Assembly (NCBI GenBank): GCA_002348825.1
Contig: DEBN01000011.1
Location: 8,977-17,594 of the forward strand
Reading direction: 5' to 3'
Source of the DNA: Gammaproteobacteria bacterium UBA2955
GTDB taxonomy: Bacteria; Pseudomonadota; Gammaproteobacteria; Pseudomonadales; Azotimanducaceae
Length of the DNA: 8,618 nucleotides
The first letter of the stretch is position 1. Each line of letters opens with the position of its first letter. Shown one piece after another: positions 1 through 6,812 of this stretch. The translations under genes and the position numbers were made by a program. Under the pieces are notes generated by a model. The model searched no databases and had not been told where the DNA came from. It saw nothing but the letters and a program-made list of their open reading frames with translations.

Positions 1-1944
1 GATTGGATGGAGCAGGAGCAGGAGCGTGGAATCACCATCACGTCTGCTGCCACAACATGTTTTTGGCGCGGCATGTTGCAGCAATACGACGAGCATCGGA
101 TCAATATCATAGACACCCCTGGGCACGTTGACTTTACAATCGAAGTTGAACGCAGCCTGCGCGTGTTGGACGGCGCGGTGGTGGTGTTTTGTGGTACCTC
201 CGGTGTCGAACCGCAATCCGAGACGGTTTGGCGTCAGGCCGATAAATACGAGGTGCCGCGAGTTGTATTCGTCAACAAAATGGATCGACAAGGCGCTGAC
301 TTTACCCGAGTGGTAGAGCAGATACGCGAAAGATTGGGCGCAAATCCTGTGCCGCTGCAGATTGCGATTGGTTCTGAGGAACAGTTCAGTGGTGTAGTCG
401 ATTTGATCACCATGCGTGCGATCTACTGGAACGAAGACGATCAGGGATTAAGCCACCGCGCCGAAGATATTCCAGCGGATCTCTTAGACACCGCGCAGAG
501 TATGCGGGAGGAGTTGATGGAAGCGGCCGCTGAAGCCAACGAAGAGTTGATGGATCGCTATCTTGAAGAGGGCGTTCTTAATGAAGCGGACCTGCGCGAG
601 GGCTTGCGGATACGTACGCTGGCCAATGAGATCGTTCCGGCTTTGTGTGGCAGTGCGTTTAAGAACAAGGGCGTACAGTCCGTCTTGGATGCGGTAGTAG
701 AGTTTCTACCAGCACCCACCGAGGTTAAGGCGATCGAGGGCACGCTAAATAACGGTGATCTGGCGACGCGTCAGGCCGCAGACGATGCGCCCTTCGCGGC
801 GCTGGCGTTTAAGATCGCTACCGACTCCTTTGTCGGCACCTTGACCTTTTTTCGAGTCTATTCCGGCGTCTTGAAGACTGGCGATCAGGTCTACAACCCA
901 ATCAAAGACAAACGCGAGCGTATTGGTCGAATGGTGCAAATGCACGCCAACAACCGCGAGGAGATCAAGGAAGTTCGCGCGGGAGATATCGCTGCGGCGA
1001 TTGGGCTTAAGGATGTCACCACGGGTGAAACCCTCTGCAGCAAGGAAAAAGCCATCACTTTGGAGCGCATGGAATTTCCGGATCCGGTAATTTCCGTTGC
1101 GGTAGAGCCGAAGTCTGTGGCCGATCAGGAAAAATTGACAGTGGCCCTTAGTAAACTCGCGCAGGAGGATCCATCTTTCCGCGTTGAAACTGACAATGAA
1201 ACGGGTCAAATGATTATCTCGGGCATGGGTGAACTGCACCTGGAAGTGATCGTTGATCGGATGCAGAGGGAATTTGGCGTGGCGGCGAATATTGGTAAGC
1301 CTCAGGTGGCTTATCGAGAGACCATACAAGCCAACATCGAGCATGAAGCGAAGTTTGTTCGCCAGTCTGGGGGGCGCGGGCAATACGGTCACGTCAAATT
1401 ACGCTTAGAACCGCTGCAGGACGAAGAGGGTAATTACGCATACGAATTCGTCGATGCAATTGTGGGTGGTGTTATCCCGAAGGAATATATACCGGCAATC
1501 GACAAAGGCATTACTGATCAAATGAAAAATGGCGTCATCGCGGGCCATCCATTGATTGGGGTAAAAGCGACTTTGATCGACGGGTCGTTTCATGAAGTGG
1601 ACTCCTCTGAAATCGCGTTTAAGATTGCAGCCGCAATGGCGCTGCGAGAAGCTGCGATGGCGGCCAGCCCTGTCCTGCTGGAACCGGTTATGTCGGTAGA
1701 AGTGGTAACGCCAGAGGACTACATGGGAGATGTTGTTGGAGATCTGAACCGGCGTCGGGGCATGATCAATGGTATGGAAGAAAATCCCGCGGGCAAGGTA
1801 GTGCGTGCTGAAGTGCCGCTGTCGGAGATGTTCGGATACTCCACAGATCTGCGCAGCAGCAGTCAAGGTAGGGCAACGTATACGATGGAATTTGCGAAAT
1901 ATGCAGATGTGCCAGCGTCGGTAATGGATCGAATTCGAACGTAG
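1..1944 (+). CDS. fusA: Elongation factor G (5' partial)
   Basis: EF-G is the GTPase that drives translocation of tRNAs and mRNA on the ribosome and, with ribosome recycling factor, splits post-termination ribosomes. The reading frame is open from base 1 (Asp-Trp-Met-Glu-Gln), so the ATG at base 7 is internal. By comparison with E. coli EF-G (704 residues), about 50 N-terminal residues, including the P-loop, lie outside the window. Visible are the switch I motif [11 protein letters not shown] (residues 9-19 of the visible part), the G3 motif DTPGH (38-42), the G4 motif NKMD (92-95), the domain IV/V region with [10 protein letters not shown], and the late motif [10 protein letters not shown]. 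The C-terminus is complete and ends at a TAG. It looks like the canonical housekeeping EF-G, not a paralogue. It is followed 26 bases later by tuf, as in the str operon (rpsL-rpsG-fusA-tuf). Thr codons are mixed with ACC common, unlike the following tuf. Confidence 0.98.
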   Translation, partial: DWMEQEQERGITITSAATTCFWRGMLQQYDEHRINIIDTPGHVDFTIEVERSLRVLDGAVVVFCGTSGVEPQSETVWRQADKYEVPRVVFVNKMDRQGADFTRVVEQIRERLGANPVPLQIAIGSEEQFSGVVDLITMRAIYWNEDDQGLSHRAEDIPADLLDTAQSMREELMEAAAEANEELMDRYLEEGVLNEADLREGLRIRTLANEIVPALCGSAFKNKGVQSVLDAVVEFLPAPTEVKAIEGTLNNGDLATRQAADDAPFAALAFKIATDSFVGTLTFFRVYSGVLKTGDQVYNPIKDKRERIGRMVQMHANNREEIKEVRAGDIAAAIGLKDVTTGETLCSKEKAITLERMEFPDPVISVAVEPKSVADQEKLTVALSKLAQEDPSFRVETDNETGQMIISGMGELHLEVIVDRMQREFGVAANIGKPQVAYRETIQANIEHEAKFVRQSGGRGQYGHVKLRLEPLQDEEGNYAYEFVDAIVGGVIPKEYIPAIDKGITDQMKNGVIAGHPLIGVKATLIDGSFHEVDSSEIAFKIAAAMALREAAMAASPVLLEPVMSVEVVTPEDYMGDVVGDLNRRRGMINGMEENPAGKVVRAEVPLSEMFGYSTDLRSSSQGRATYTMEFAKYADVPASVMDRIRT

Positions 1945-1969
1945 ATCTTATTCACTTAAAGGAACAAAC

Positions 1970-3190
1970 ATGGCCAAGGAAAAATTTGAACGTAATAAGC
2001 CGCACGTAAACGTCGGGACGATAGGACACGTAGACCACGGTAAGACGACGCTGACGGCGGCGTTGACGAAGGTATGTGCGGAGGTTTTCGGAGGCGAGAT
2101 GCGAGATTTTTCGCAGATTGATAACGCCCCGGAAGAGCGAGAGCGCGGTATTACGATTGCGACCAGCCATGTTGAGTACGAAAGCGAAGGACGGCACTAC
2201 GCGCACGTTGACTGTCCAGGTCACGCGGACTATGTGAAGAACATGATCACGGGTGCAGCGCAGATGGATGGTGCGATTCTGGTTTGTGGAGCGACAGACG
2301 GGCCGATGCCGCAGACTCGCGAGCACATTTTGCTGTCGCGGCAGGTAGGTGTACCGAAGATTGTCGTGTTTTTGAACAAGGCGGATTTGCTTGCGGAAGA
2401 CTGTGGTGGCGTGGGCACCGAAGAGTACGAAGAGATGAAAGAGCTTGTAGAGATGGAGCTTATTGATCTTTTGGAGCAGTACGAGTTTCCGGGCGACACG
2501 CCGATTATTATGGGCAGTGCGTTGATGGCGTTGGAGGGCAAGGACGACAACGAGTTGGGTGTTACGGCGGTAAAGGCGTTGGTAGAGACGTTGGACAGCT
2601 ATATACCTGAGCCTGAGCGAGCGGTTGATCAGCCGTTTTTGATGCCGATTGAAGACGTTTTTTCGATTTCAGGTCGTGGCACGGTTGTAACGGGTCGAGT
2701 TGAGCGCGGTATTGTGACGGTTGGCGACGAGATTGAGATTGTCGGAATTAAAGAGACGATGACGACGACGTGTACGGGTGTGGAGATGTTCCGCAAGCTG
2801 TTGGATGAAGGTCGTGCGGGTGAGAACGTTGGTGTTTTGTTGCGGGGCACGAAGCGCGAGGAAGTGGAGCGTGGACAGGTTCTGACGTTACCGGGCGCGA
2901 TTACGCCGCATACGAAGTTTGAGGCGGAGGTGTATGTGTTGTCGAAGGATGAGGGAGGGCGACATACGCCGTTTTTCAAGGGTTATCGACCGCAGTTTTA
3001 TTTCCGCACGACGGACGTTACGGGGGCCTGTGAGTTGCCGGAAGGTGTTGAGATGGTGATGCCGGGTGACAATGTGAACATGGTTGTTGAGTTGATCTGT
3101 CCGATAGCGATGGACGAAGGGTTGCGTTTTGCGATTCGTGAGGGTGGCCGCACCGTAGGTGCTGGTGTCGTCTCTAAAGTCATCGCTTAA
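1970..3190 (+). CDS. tuf: Elongation factor Tu
   Basis: EF-Tu is the GTPase that delivers aminoacyl-tRNA to the ribosomal A site. The protein has 406 residues against 394 in E. coli. The start is supported by AAAGGA at 1958-1963, six bases before the ATG. GTP-binding motifs are GHVDHGKT (19-26), DCPGH (81-85, with the catalytic His at 85) and NKAD (136-139). Domain 2 begins around residue 221 and domain 3 around 312, ending with [15 protein letters not shown]. The extra length comes from a roughly 10-residue acidic, Gly-containing insertion after NKAD (about 143-153) and about 3 residues near 195-200, less one Asp in the FPGDTP segment (E. coli has FPGDDTP). It sits between fusA and tRNA-Trp, so it combines the usual upstream neighbour of tufA with the usual downstream neighbour of tufB. 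Codon use is unusual: by hand count about 26 of 31 Thr codons are ACG, and Leu is mostly TTG. Confidence 0.99.
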   Translation: MAKEKFERNKPHVNVGTIGHVDHGKTTLTAALTKVCAEVFGGEMRDFSQIDNAPEERERGITIATSHVEYESEGRHYAHVDCPGHADYVKNMITGAAQMDGAILVCGATDGPMPQTREHILLSRQVGVPKIVVFLNKADLLAEDCGGVGTEEYEEMKELVEMELIDLLEQYEFPGDTPIIMGSALMALEGKDDNELGVTAVKALVETLDSYIPEPERAVDQPFLMPIEDVFSISGRGTVVTGRVERGIVTVGDEIEIVGIKETMTTTCTGVEMFRKLLDEGRAGENVGVLLRGTKREEVERGQVLTLPGAITPHTKFEAEVYVLSKDEGGRHTPFFKGYRPQFYFRTTDVTGACELPEGVEMVMPGDNVNMVVELICPIAMDEGLRFAIREGGRTVGAGVVSKVIA

Positions 3191-3228
3191 CGTTTGGCAA
3201 GAGCTCAGAGAAATCCACAGCCCAGTTT

Positions 3229-3297
<69 letters not shown>

Positions 3298-3304
<7 letters not shown>

Positions 3305-3316
3305 GCGATTGGCAGG
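3298..3316 (+). other. Hairpin overlapping the tRNA-Trp 3' end
   Basis: CCTGCCA (3298-3304) is perfectly complementary to TGGCAGG (3310-3316) across the five-base loop GCGAT, and TTT follows. Two further G-U pairs can extend the base. The 5' arm is the end of the acceptor strand plus the encoded CCA, so this fold and the mature acceptor stem exclude each other. It may be a processing signal, a weak terminator or chance. The T run is too short for a confident terminator call. Confidence 0.5.
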
Positions 3317-3322
3317 TTTGAA

Positions 3323-3353
3323 CGGGTAAGGGTTCTGGGACCGGGTAAAGGTT
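3323..3353 (+). repeat. Imperfect 12-base direct repeat before secE
   Basis: CGGGTAAGGGTT (3323-3334) recurs as CGGGTAAAGGTT (3342-3353), 11 of 12 bases identical, with a period of 19 bases. It lies in the short spacer between tRNA-Trp and secE. No function is evident. The second copy supplies AAAGG, one of two possible ribosome-binding sequences for secE. Confidence 0.5.
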
Positions 3354-3358
3354 GGCCT

Positions 3359-3363
3359 AAGGG
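3359..3363 (+). promoter_or_regulatory. Shine-Dalgarno-like AAGGG at the secE start
   Basis: AAGGG directly abuts the ATG at 3364, which is too close to serve it, but lies nine bases before the in-frame ATG at 3373. The ATG at 3364 would need the weaker AAAGG at 3347-3351, twelve bases away. The spacing therefore slightly favours initiation at the fourth codon. Confidence 0.4.
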
Positions 3364-3738
3364 ATGGCGAATATGAGCGCGGAAAAGAGTGTCGGAACTA
3401 CGTTAGATTGGCTTAAGTGGTCGATCGTCGTCGCGCTTCTCCTAGGGGGCGTAGTCGGCAATTGGTACTTTCAAGAAGTGTCATTGCTTGTTCGCGTCGT
3501 TGCCATACTCGCGGCGGCTATATTGGCGGGACTGGTTGCTGTTCAAACAGAGCGCGGTCAATGGATATGGAGCCTTACCAAGGAAGCGAGAACGGAAATT
3601 CGAAGAGTCGTTTGGCCGTCTAACCAAGAAACCACCCAAACCACTTTAGTGGTTTTAGTCATTGTGATGGTGTTCGCCTTGATCTTGTGGGGATTGGACT
3701 CATTGTTGAGCTGGATCGTCAGCTCCATAATCGGATAA
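3364..3738 (+). CDS. secE: Preprotein translocase subunit SecE
   Basis: SecE is the small essential subunit that clamps SecY in the SecYEG protein-conducting channel of the inner membrane. The predicted protein has 124 residues, close to E. coli SecE (127), and has the three-helix form typical of gammaproteobacteria. Hydrophobic segments are at about 18-37, 41-60 and 93-120. The conserved amphipathic region [17 protein letters not shown] (74-90) lies just before the third helix and carries the RRVVWPS core of the family. The start is not certain: ATG at 3364 gives the length used here, while ATG at 3373 would remove three residues and has better ribosome-binding spacing. The gene is followed by nusG after four bases, the usual pairing, which suggests translational coupling. 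Confidence 0.95.
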   Translation: MANMSAEKSVGTTLDWLKWSIVVALLLGGVVGNWYFQEVSLLVRVVAILAAAILAGLVAVQTERGQWIWSLTKEARTEIRRVVWPSNQETTQTTLVVLVIVMVFALILWGLDSLLSWIVSSIIG

Positions 3739-3742
3739 CCTG

Positions 3743-4276
3743 ATGTCAAAGAATTGGTACGTGGTTCATGCGTATTCGGGCTTCGAGAAAAACGTAGCCC
3801 GAGCGCTTCAAGAGCGGGTGAATTTGTCCGATCACCGCGATCTCTTTGGTGAAATTCTCGTGCCTACGGAAGAGGTTGTAGAAATGCGCGGCGGGCAGAA
3901 AAGGCGCAGCGAGCGCAAATTCTTTCCCGGTTACGTGTTAGTTGAAATGGAATTAAACGACGATACTTGGCATTTGGTTAAAGAGACGCCGAGAGTTATG
4001 GGGTTTATCGGCGGAAAAGCCGACCAGCCAGCCCCGTTAACGCCGCGCGAGGCGGCGTCAATTCTGGATCGAGTGGCCGCTGGAAGCGAAAAAGCAACGC
4101 CTAAAACGGTATTTGAACCGGGGGAAATTGTGCGGGTAACGGATGGTCCGTTTAATGACTTTAACGGCGTTGTCGAAGAAGTGAACTATGAAAAGAGCCG
4201 CCTGCAAGTGGCGGTGACAATTTTTGGTCGTTCGACTCCTGTAGAGTTGGACTTTGGCCAAGTGGAAAAGGGCTAG
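3743..4276 (+). CDS. nusG: Transcription termination/antitermination protein NusG
   Basis: NusG binds RNA polymerase, reduces pausing, and through its C-terminal domain contacts either Rho or ribosomal protein S10 (NusE). The protein has 177 residues (E. coli 181). The N-terminal NGN domain starts with [16 protein letters not shown] (4-19) and contains [10 protein letters not shown] (60-69). A linker at about 112-123 leads to the KOW domain with [14 protein letters not shown] (124-137). The protein ends [11 protein letters not shown], typical of the family. The ATG is four bases after the secE stop. Only a minimal GGA (3733-3735) precedes it, so coupling to secE translation is likely. Confidence 0.98.
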   Translation: MSKNWYVVHAYSGFEKNVARALQERVNLSDHRDLFGEILVPTEEVVEMRGGQKRRSERKFFPGYVLVEMELNDDTWHLVKETPRVMGFIGGKADQPAPLTPREAASILDRVAAGSEKATPKTVFEPGEIVRVTDGPFNDFNGVVEEVNYEKSRLQVAVTIFGRSTPVELDFGQVEKG

Positions 4277-4383
4277 AGTAAGGTTTGCACTCGCGCTGTT
4301 AATAATGATCGCGCGCAATAACAAAGGGGAGTGACGGACTTGAGTTAATCGAGGCCGCACGTCTGAACCCACAAGGAGCGAAA
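4277..4383 (+). promoter_or_regulatory. nusG-rplK spacer, possible rplK promoter and leader
   Basis: E. coli has a promoter at this position, upstream of rplK, and L1 represses translation from the rplK leader. Here the best -10-like sequence is AATAAT at 4301-4306, followed by a GC-rich stretch (GATCGCGCGC) such as is found at stringently controlled promoters. No good -35 lies at the right distance: TTGCAC at 4285-4290 is only 10 bases away. CGCGC (4292-4296) and GCGCG (4311-4315) form a short inverted repeat around it. I could not recognise an L1 binding site. A strong ribosome-binding site, AAGGAG at 4373-4378, stands five bases before the rplK ATG. Confidence 0.3.
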
Positions 4384-4815
4384 ATGGCTAAGAAAGTCGA
4401 TGCCTATATCAAGCTGCAGGTTGCAGCTGGTCAGGCAAACCCAAGTCCGCCCGTCGGCCCAGCGTTGGGCCAGCACGGCGTCAACATCATGGATTTCTGC
4501 AAAGCATTTAATGCTCAGACCCAGTCTGTCGAGCAGGGTTTGCCTATCCCGGTGGTGATTACAGTTTATGCGGACAAGAGTTTTACGTTTGTAACTAAAA
4601 CGCCTCCCGCGGCAGTCTTGTTGCGTAAAGCGGCGAACATAGATAAGGGCTCGCCCACACCGAACACGCATAAAGTTGCAAAAGTGAGCCGCGCGCAATT
4701 GGAAGATATTGCCAAAATCAAAATGCCGGACCTAACAGCAGCGGACATGGACGCAGCGGTGAGAACAATTGCGGGTACGGCGCGCGCCTCGGGCATAGAT
4801 GTGGAGGGCGTTTAG
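4384..4815 (+). CDS. rplK: 50S ribosomal protein L11
   Basis: L11 binds the GTPase-associated region of 23S rRNA at the base of the L7/L12 stalk, takes part in factor binding, and is needed for RelA activation in the stringent response. The protein has 143 residues (E. coli 142). The N-terminal domain contains [12 protein letters not shown] (19-30), the proline-rich segment where thiostrepton-resistance changes occur in the family. Pro22 and Pro23 are present. The linker [10 protein letters not shown] is at 71-80, and the C-terminal rRNA-binding domain ends with [14 protein letters not shown] (127-140). The ATG is supported by AAGGAG five bases upstream. The TAG stop is directly followed by the rplA ATG. 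Confidence 0.99.
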   Translation: MAKKVDAYIKLQVAAGQANPSPPVGPALGQHGVNIMDFCKAFNAQTQSVEQGLPIPVVITVYADKSFTFVTKTPPAAVLLRKAANIDKGSPTPNTHKVAKVSRAQLEDIAKIKMPDLTAADMDAAVRTIAGTARASGIDVEGV

Positions 4816-5511
4816 ATGGCAAAACTAAGTAAGCGTATGCGCGCTATAGCGGAAAAAGTAGATACAGAGAAAGCCTACACGATTGAAGAAGCGGTGGGGC
4901 TGCTCAATGACCTATCTAAGGCAAAATTCAAGGAATCCTTTGATGTGTCCATCAACCTTGGGGTTGATCCGCGAAAGTCAGATCAAGTCGTTCGTGGAGC
5001 GACCACTTTGCCGCATGGCACTGGAAAATCGGTACGCGTCGCTGTTTTTGCGCAAGGCGATAACGCCGACAAAGCGACTGCCGCGGGTGCAGATTTGGTC
5101 GGCTTTGAAGATCTGGGTGAGCAGATTAAGGGCGGCAACATGGATTTCGATGTGGTCATCGCAACACCGGATGCCATGCGTATCGTCGGTCAGTTGGGCA
5201 AGGTGCTTGGGCCTCGTGGTCTTATGCCTAATCCCAAGACTGGCACGGTCACGGCCGATGTAGAAACTGCGGTGAAAAACGCCAAGGCCGGGCAAGTCCA
5301 GTTCCGCACGGATAAGGCCGGTATTGTGCATGGCAGCATTGGCCAAGTAGGTTTTGAAGTTGGCCACATAAAAGAAAACCTCGAAGCGCTGGTCGGCGAC
5401 CTAAAAAAAGCGAAACCCGCTTCGGCAAAAGGTATTTATTTGAAGAAGATGACCCTTTCTACAACGATGGGTCCAGGAATTTCCATCGACCAAGGCTCAT
5501 TGGAGGCCTAA
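4816..5511 (+). CDS. rplA: 50S ribosomal protein L1
   Basis: L1 forms the mobile L1 stalk that guides deacylated tRNA out of the E site. In E. coli it also represses translation of the rplK-rplA mRNA. The protein has 231 residues (E. coli 234). The family signature region runs over residues 115-138, with key stretches [17 protein letters not shown] and [13 protein letters not shown], and [11 protein letters not shown] follows at 163-173. The insert domain lies at about 68-159 between the two halves of domain I. The start codon immediately follows the rplK stop, with GGAGG at 4803-4807 inside the end of rplK giving an eight-base spacer. Expression is therefore probably coupled to rplK. The stop is followed by the long rplJ leader. 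Confidence 0.99.
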   Translation: MAKLSKRMRAIAEKVDTEKAYTIEEAVGLLNDLSKAKFKESFDVSINLGVDPRKSDQVVRGATTLPHGTGKSVRVAVFAQGDNADKATAAGADLVGFEDLGEQIKGGNMDFDVVIATPDAMRIVGQLGKVLGPRGLMPNPKTGTVTADVETAVKNAKAGQVQFRTDKAGIVHGSIGQVGFEVGHIKENLEALVGDLKKAKPASAKGIYLKKMTLSTTMGPGISIDQGSLEA

Positions 5512-5535
5512 AGTCGGAGGTTTGATTTTGGAGGT
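5502..5535 (+). repeat. Three GGAGG motifs at exact 14-base spacing
   Basis: GGAGG occurs at 5502-5506, 5516-5520 and 5530-5534, a constant 14-base step across the end of rplA and the start of the leader. The second and third 14-base units agree at 11 of 14 positions, both beginning GGAGGT and ending TTTT. The motifs look like Shine-Dalgarno sequences but no ribosomal-protein start follows. The second lies seven bases before a TTG that opens a 25-codon frame (5528-5605). The repeat could be chance or a local duplication. Confidence 0.45.
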
Positions 5536-5536
5536 C

Positions 5537-5574
5537 CGGTTTTTGCTTGCAATGACCGGTGCCGTCAAAAACCG
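5537..5574 (+). repeat. 9-bp inverted repeat upstream of the L10 leader
   Basis: CGGTTTTTG (5537-5545) is the exact reverse complement of CAAAAACCG (5566-5574), with 20 bases between them. In RNA it would form a nine-pair stem. Its 3' arm includes ACCG at 5571-5574, which is also the base of the L10-leader helix, so the two folds exclude each other. It could act only in transcripts that start upstream, such as read-through from rplK-rplA. No terminator-type T run follows. Confidence 0.5.
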
Positions 5575-5651
5575 TAGGTGCAGCGACGTCCATAGACAAG
5601 CATGAAAATGCGGAGTCTCAGGAGCGCTGCTTAATTGCCTACGCAGATGGT
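5571..5651 (+). promoter_or_regulatory. L10 leader (autoregulatory mRNA structure of rplJL)
   Basis: In bacteria the L10-L7/L12 complex binds the rplJ leader mRNA and represses synthesis of its own subunits. The recurring pattern, from memory of the L10_leader family, is a GUAGGUG segment, an apical hairpin, CUUAAU, then CCUAC and a short bulge. That pattern is here. GTAGG (5574-5578) pairs with CCTAC (5638-5642). ACC (5571-5573) pairs with GGT (5649-5651) across a six-base one-sided bulge (5643-5648), as in a kink-turn-like bend. GCAGCG (5580-5585) pairs with CGCTGC (5625-5630), with TTAATTG (5631-5637) as the asymmetric loop. The apical part continues as an irregular rod: TCC/GGA (5589-5591, 5621-5623), AGAC/GTCT (5594-5597, 5615-5618) and GCAT/ATGC (5600-5603, 5608-5611), closed by a GAAA tetraloop. 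It ends about 200 bases before rplJ. Confidence 0.75.
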
Positions 5652-5653
5652 GA

Positions 5654-5670
5654 ACTGCTCGCTGAGCAGT
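5654..5670 (+). other. Perfect hairpin just downstream of the L10 leader core
   Basis: ACTGCTC (5654-5660) and GAGCAGT (5664-5670) form seven pairs around a three-base loop. The hairpin is too near the leader core, and lacks a T run, to be a terminator. A competing pairing exists in which GCCTAC (5637-5642) binds GTAGGC (5669-5674), which would open the CCTAC arm of the L10 leader. Confidence 0.55.
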
Positions 5671-5716
5671 AGGCGGATTGAGTGAAATGAGTCGTTGGCT
5701 CGAGCGCTTATGATGT

Positions 5717-5723
5717 CTTCTCC
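5717..5723 (+). promoter_or_regulatory. Candidate anti-Shine-Dalgarno segment of the rplJ leader
   Basis: CTTCTCC is the exact reverse complement of GGAGAAG (5843-5849), the ribosome-binding region of rplJ. Part of it, CTCC (5720-5723), can instead pair with GGAG (5621-5624) in the L10 leader, supported by GAGA (5725-5728) with TCTC (5616-5619). The two pairings are mutually exclusive, as a translational switch would require. This is inferred from sequence complementarity alone. Confidence 0.4.
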
Positions 5724-5730
5724 AGAGATT

Positions 5731-5841
5731 TAAGTCTGCTAAAGGCTTAAAGCGAACGAGAATCGCCGCAATACGGCAGAGCGCCGTTAACGGAAACAGC
5801 TGAAGCTGTTTTAAACGCGATGGGGCTTTGGCCTTATCAAA
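5731..5841 (+). other. Remaining rplJ leader with small hairpins and a palindrome
   Basis: No gene is visible here. It contains GCCG-CAATA-CGGC (5765-5777), a perfect 10-base palindrome CCGTTAACGG (5784-5793), and the hairpin AAACAGC-TGAA-GCTGTTT (5794-5811), which runs into TTTT. The last resembles a weak intrinsic terminator but has a short, AT-rich stem. An ATG at 5820 is in frame with rplJ but is not its start. Confidence 0.4.
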
Positions 5842-5847
5842 CGGAGA
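5842..5847 (+). promoter_or_regulatory. rplJ ribosome-binding site
   Basis: CGGAGA ends five to six bases before GTG at 5853. This spacing, together with the family N-terminus [14 protein letters not shown] beginning exactly at that GTG, fixes the rplJ start there and not at the upstream in-frame ATG at 5820. Confidence 0.85.
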
Positions 5848-5852
5848 AGCAC

Positions 5853-6383
5853 GTGGCACTAGGAATCGAACAAAAGCAGCAGATTGTTGCTGAAGTGAAT
5901 GAGGTTGCCGCCTCTGCTTTGTCGGCAGTGCTTGCAGACTATCGTGGACTGACTGTGGCTGAGATGACCGAAATGCGTGTTAAGGCGCGCGAAAGTGGTG
6001 TGTATCTCAGGGTGGTCAGAAATACGTTGGCAAAACGAGCCGTGGAGGGTACTGAATACGAGTGCCTCAACGACGCGTTTATTGGCCCAACCTTACTGGC
6101 GTTTTCGCAGGAAGACCCAGGGGCCGCAGCGAGATTGTTGAAGGATTATGCGAAGGACCTTGAAGACCTTGAAATCAAGGCTCTATCCATTGGCGGTGAG
6201 ATGCTGGGAGCCGATCAACTCGATCGTGTTGCTAAGTTGCCGACGCTGGACGAAGCACGATCCTTGCTCATGAGCGTTATGCAAGCGCCGGTTGTTAAAT
6301 TGGCCCGTACCCTTAATGAGGTGCCAGGCAAGTTAACCAGAACCGTAGCTGCCATCAGAGATCAGAAACAGGCGGAAGGTTAG
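5853..6383 (+). CDS. rplJ: 50S ribosomal protein L10
   Basis: L10 anchors the L7/L12 dimers to 23S rRNA next to L11, forming the flexible stalk that recruits translation factors. As the L10-L7/L12 complex it represses its own mRNA. From the GTG the protein has 176 residues, somewhat longer than E. coli L10 (165). The extra residues lie in the C-terminal part, around [19 protein letters not shown] (146-164), a form I recall from other bacteria. Conserved segments are [13 protein letters not shown] (30-42), [18 protein letters not shown] (50-67), IGPTLLAFS (77-85) and [14 protein letters not shown] (88-101). The last helix (about 130-170) is the L7/L12-binding region in the family. The GTG start could help keep translation low or regulated. 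It precedes rplL by 41 bases. Confidence 0.97.
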   Translation: MALGIEQKQQIVAEVNEVAASALSAVLADYRGLTVAEMTEMRVKARESGVYLRVVRNTLAKRAVEGTEYECLNDAFIGPTLLAFSQEDPGAAARLLKDYAKDLEDLEIKALSIGGEMLGADQLDRVAKLPTLDEARSLLMSVMQAPVVKLARTLNEVPGKLTRTVAAIRDQKQAEG

Positions 6384-6424
6384 ACACCTCAACAGAGATC
6401 GCTTTAGAATTTAGGAGAACTAAA

Positions 6425-6808
6425 ATGGCACTGTCCAAAGAAGATGTATTAAACGCAATCGCAGAGATGAGCGTTATGGAGGTGGTTGATCTCATCTCCG
6501 ATATGGAAGAGAAATTCGGCGTTTCCGCAGCAGCAGCGGTAGCAGCAGCCCCAGCAGCGGGTGCAGCAGCGGGGGATGCCGGTGCGGCTGAAGAAAAAGA
6601 TGAATTTGACGTTGTCCTGGCTGGTGCCGGCGATAAGAAGGTCAATGTCATCAAGGCGGTTCGTGCCATCACAGGGCTTGGCCTGAAAGAAGCCAAAGCG
6701 CTGGTTGATGAAGCGCCGTCACCCATCAAAGAGGGTGCAACCAAAGATGAAGCTGAAGACTTCAAAAAGCAGCTTGAAGAAGCTGGCGCAACGGTAGAGT
6801 TGAAATAG
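6425..6808 (+). CDS. rplL: 50S ribosomal protein L7/L12
   Basis: L7/L12 is the multicopy stalk protein that contacts EF-Tu, EF-G, IF2 and RF3 and stimulates their GTPase activity. The protein has 127 residues (E. coli 121). The N-terminal dimerisation domain with [18 protein letters not shown] is at 15-32. An Ala/Gly/Pro-rich flexible hinge runs over about 34-57, longer than in E. coli. The C-terminal factor-binding domain with [17 protein letters not shown] (75-91) continues to the end. The ribosome-binding site AGGAG (6413-6417) is strong and seven bases from the ATG, as expected for a protein made in several copies per ribosome. The hinge is encoded by runs of GCA and GCG codons. A structured spacer separates it from rpoB. 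Confidence 0.99.
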   Translation: MALSKEDVLNAIAEMSVMEVVDLISDMEEKFGVSAAAAVAAAPAAGAAAGDAGAAEEKDEFDVVLAGAGDKKVNVIKAVRAITGLGLKEAKALVDEAPSPIKEGATKDEAEDFKKQLEEAGATVELK

Positions 6809-6812
6809 TAAT

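Noticed and set aside
745..1392. A 215-codon open frame on the minus strand inside fusA, and similar antisense frames elsewhere
   Set aside because: They lie opposite strongly conserved genes, resemble no protein I know, and have no ribosome-binding site or separate context. They follow from the codon pattern of the sense gene.
5512..5613. A promoter for rplJL in the rplA-rplJ spacer
   Set aside because: E. coli has one here, but I found no -35/-10 pair with acceptable match and spacing. TTGATT (5522), TTGCTT (5543) and TTGCAA (5547) lack a -10 partner.
5820..5852. Upstream ATG adding 11 residues to L10
   Set aside because: No ribosome-binding site stands before it, the extension does not look like L10, and GTG 5853 has a good site and matches the family N-terminus.
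6527..6575. GCA/GCG runs in rplL as a simple-sequence repeat
   Set aside because: They encode the normal Ala-rich hinge of L7/L12 and the codons are mixed, so no slippage tract is evident.
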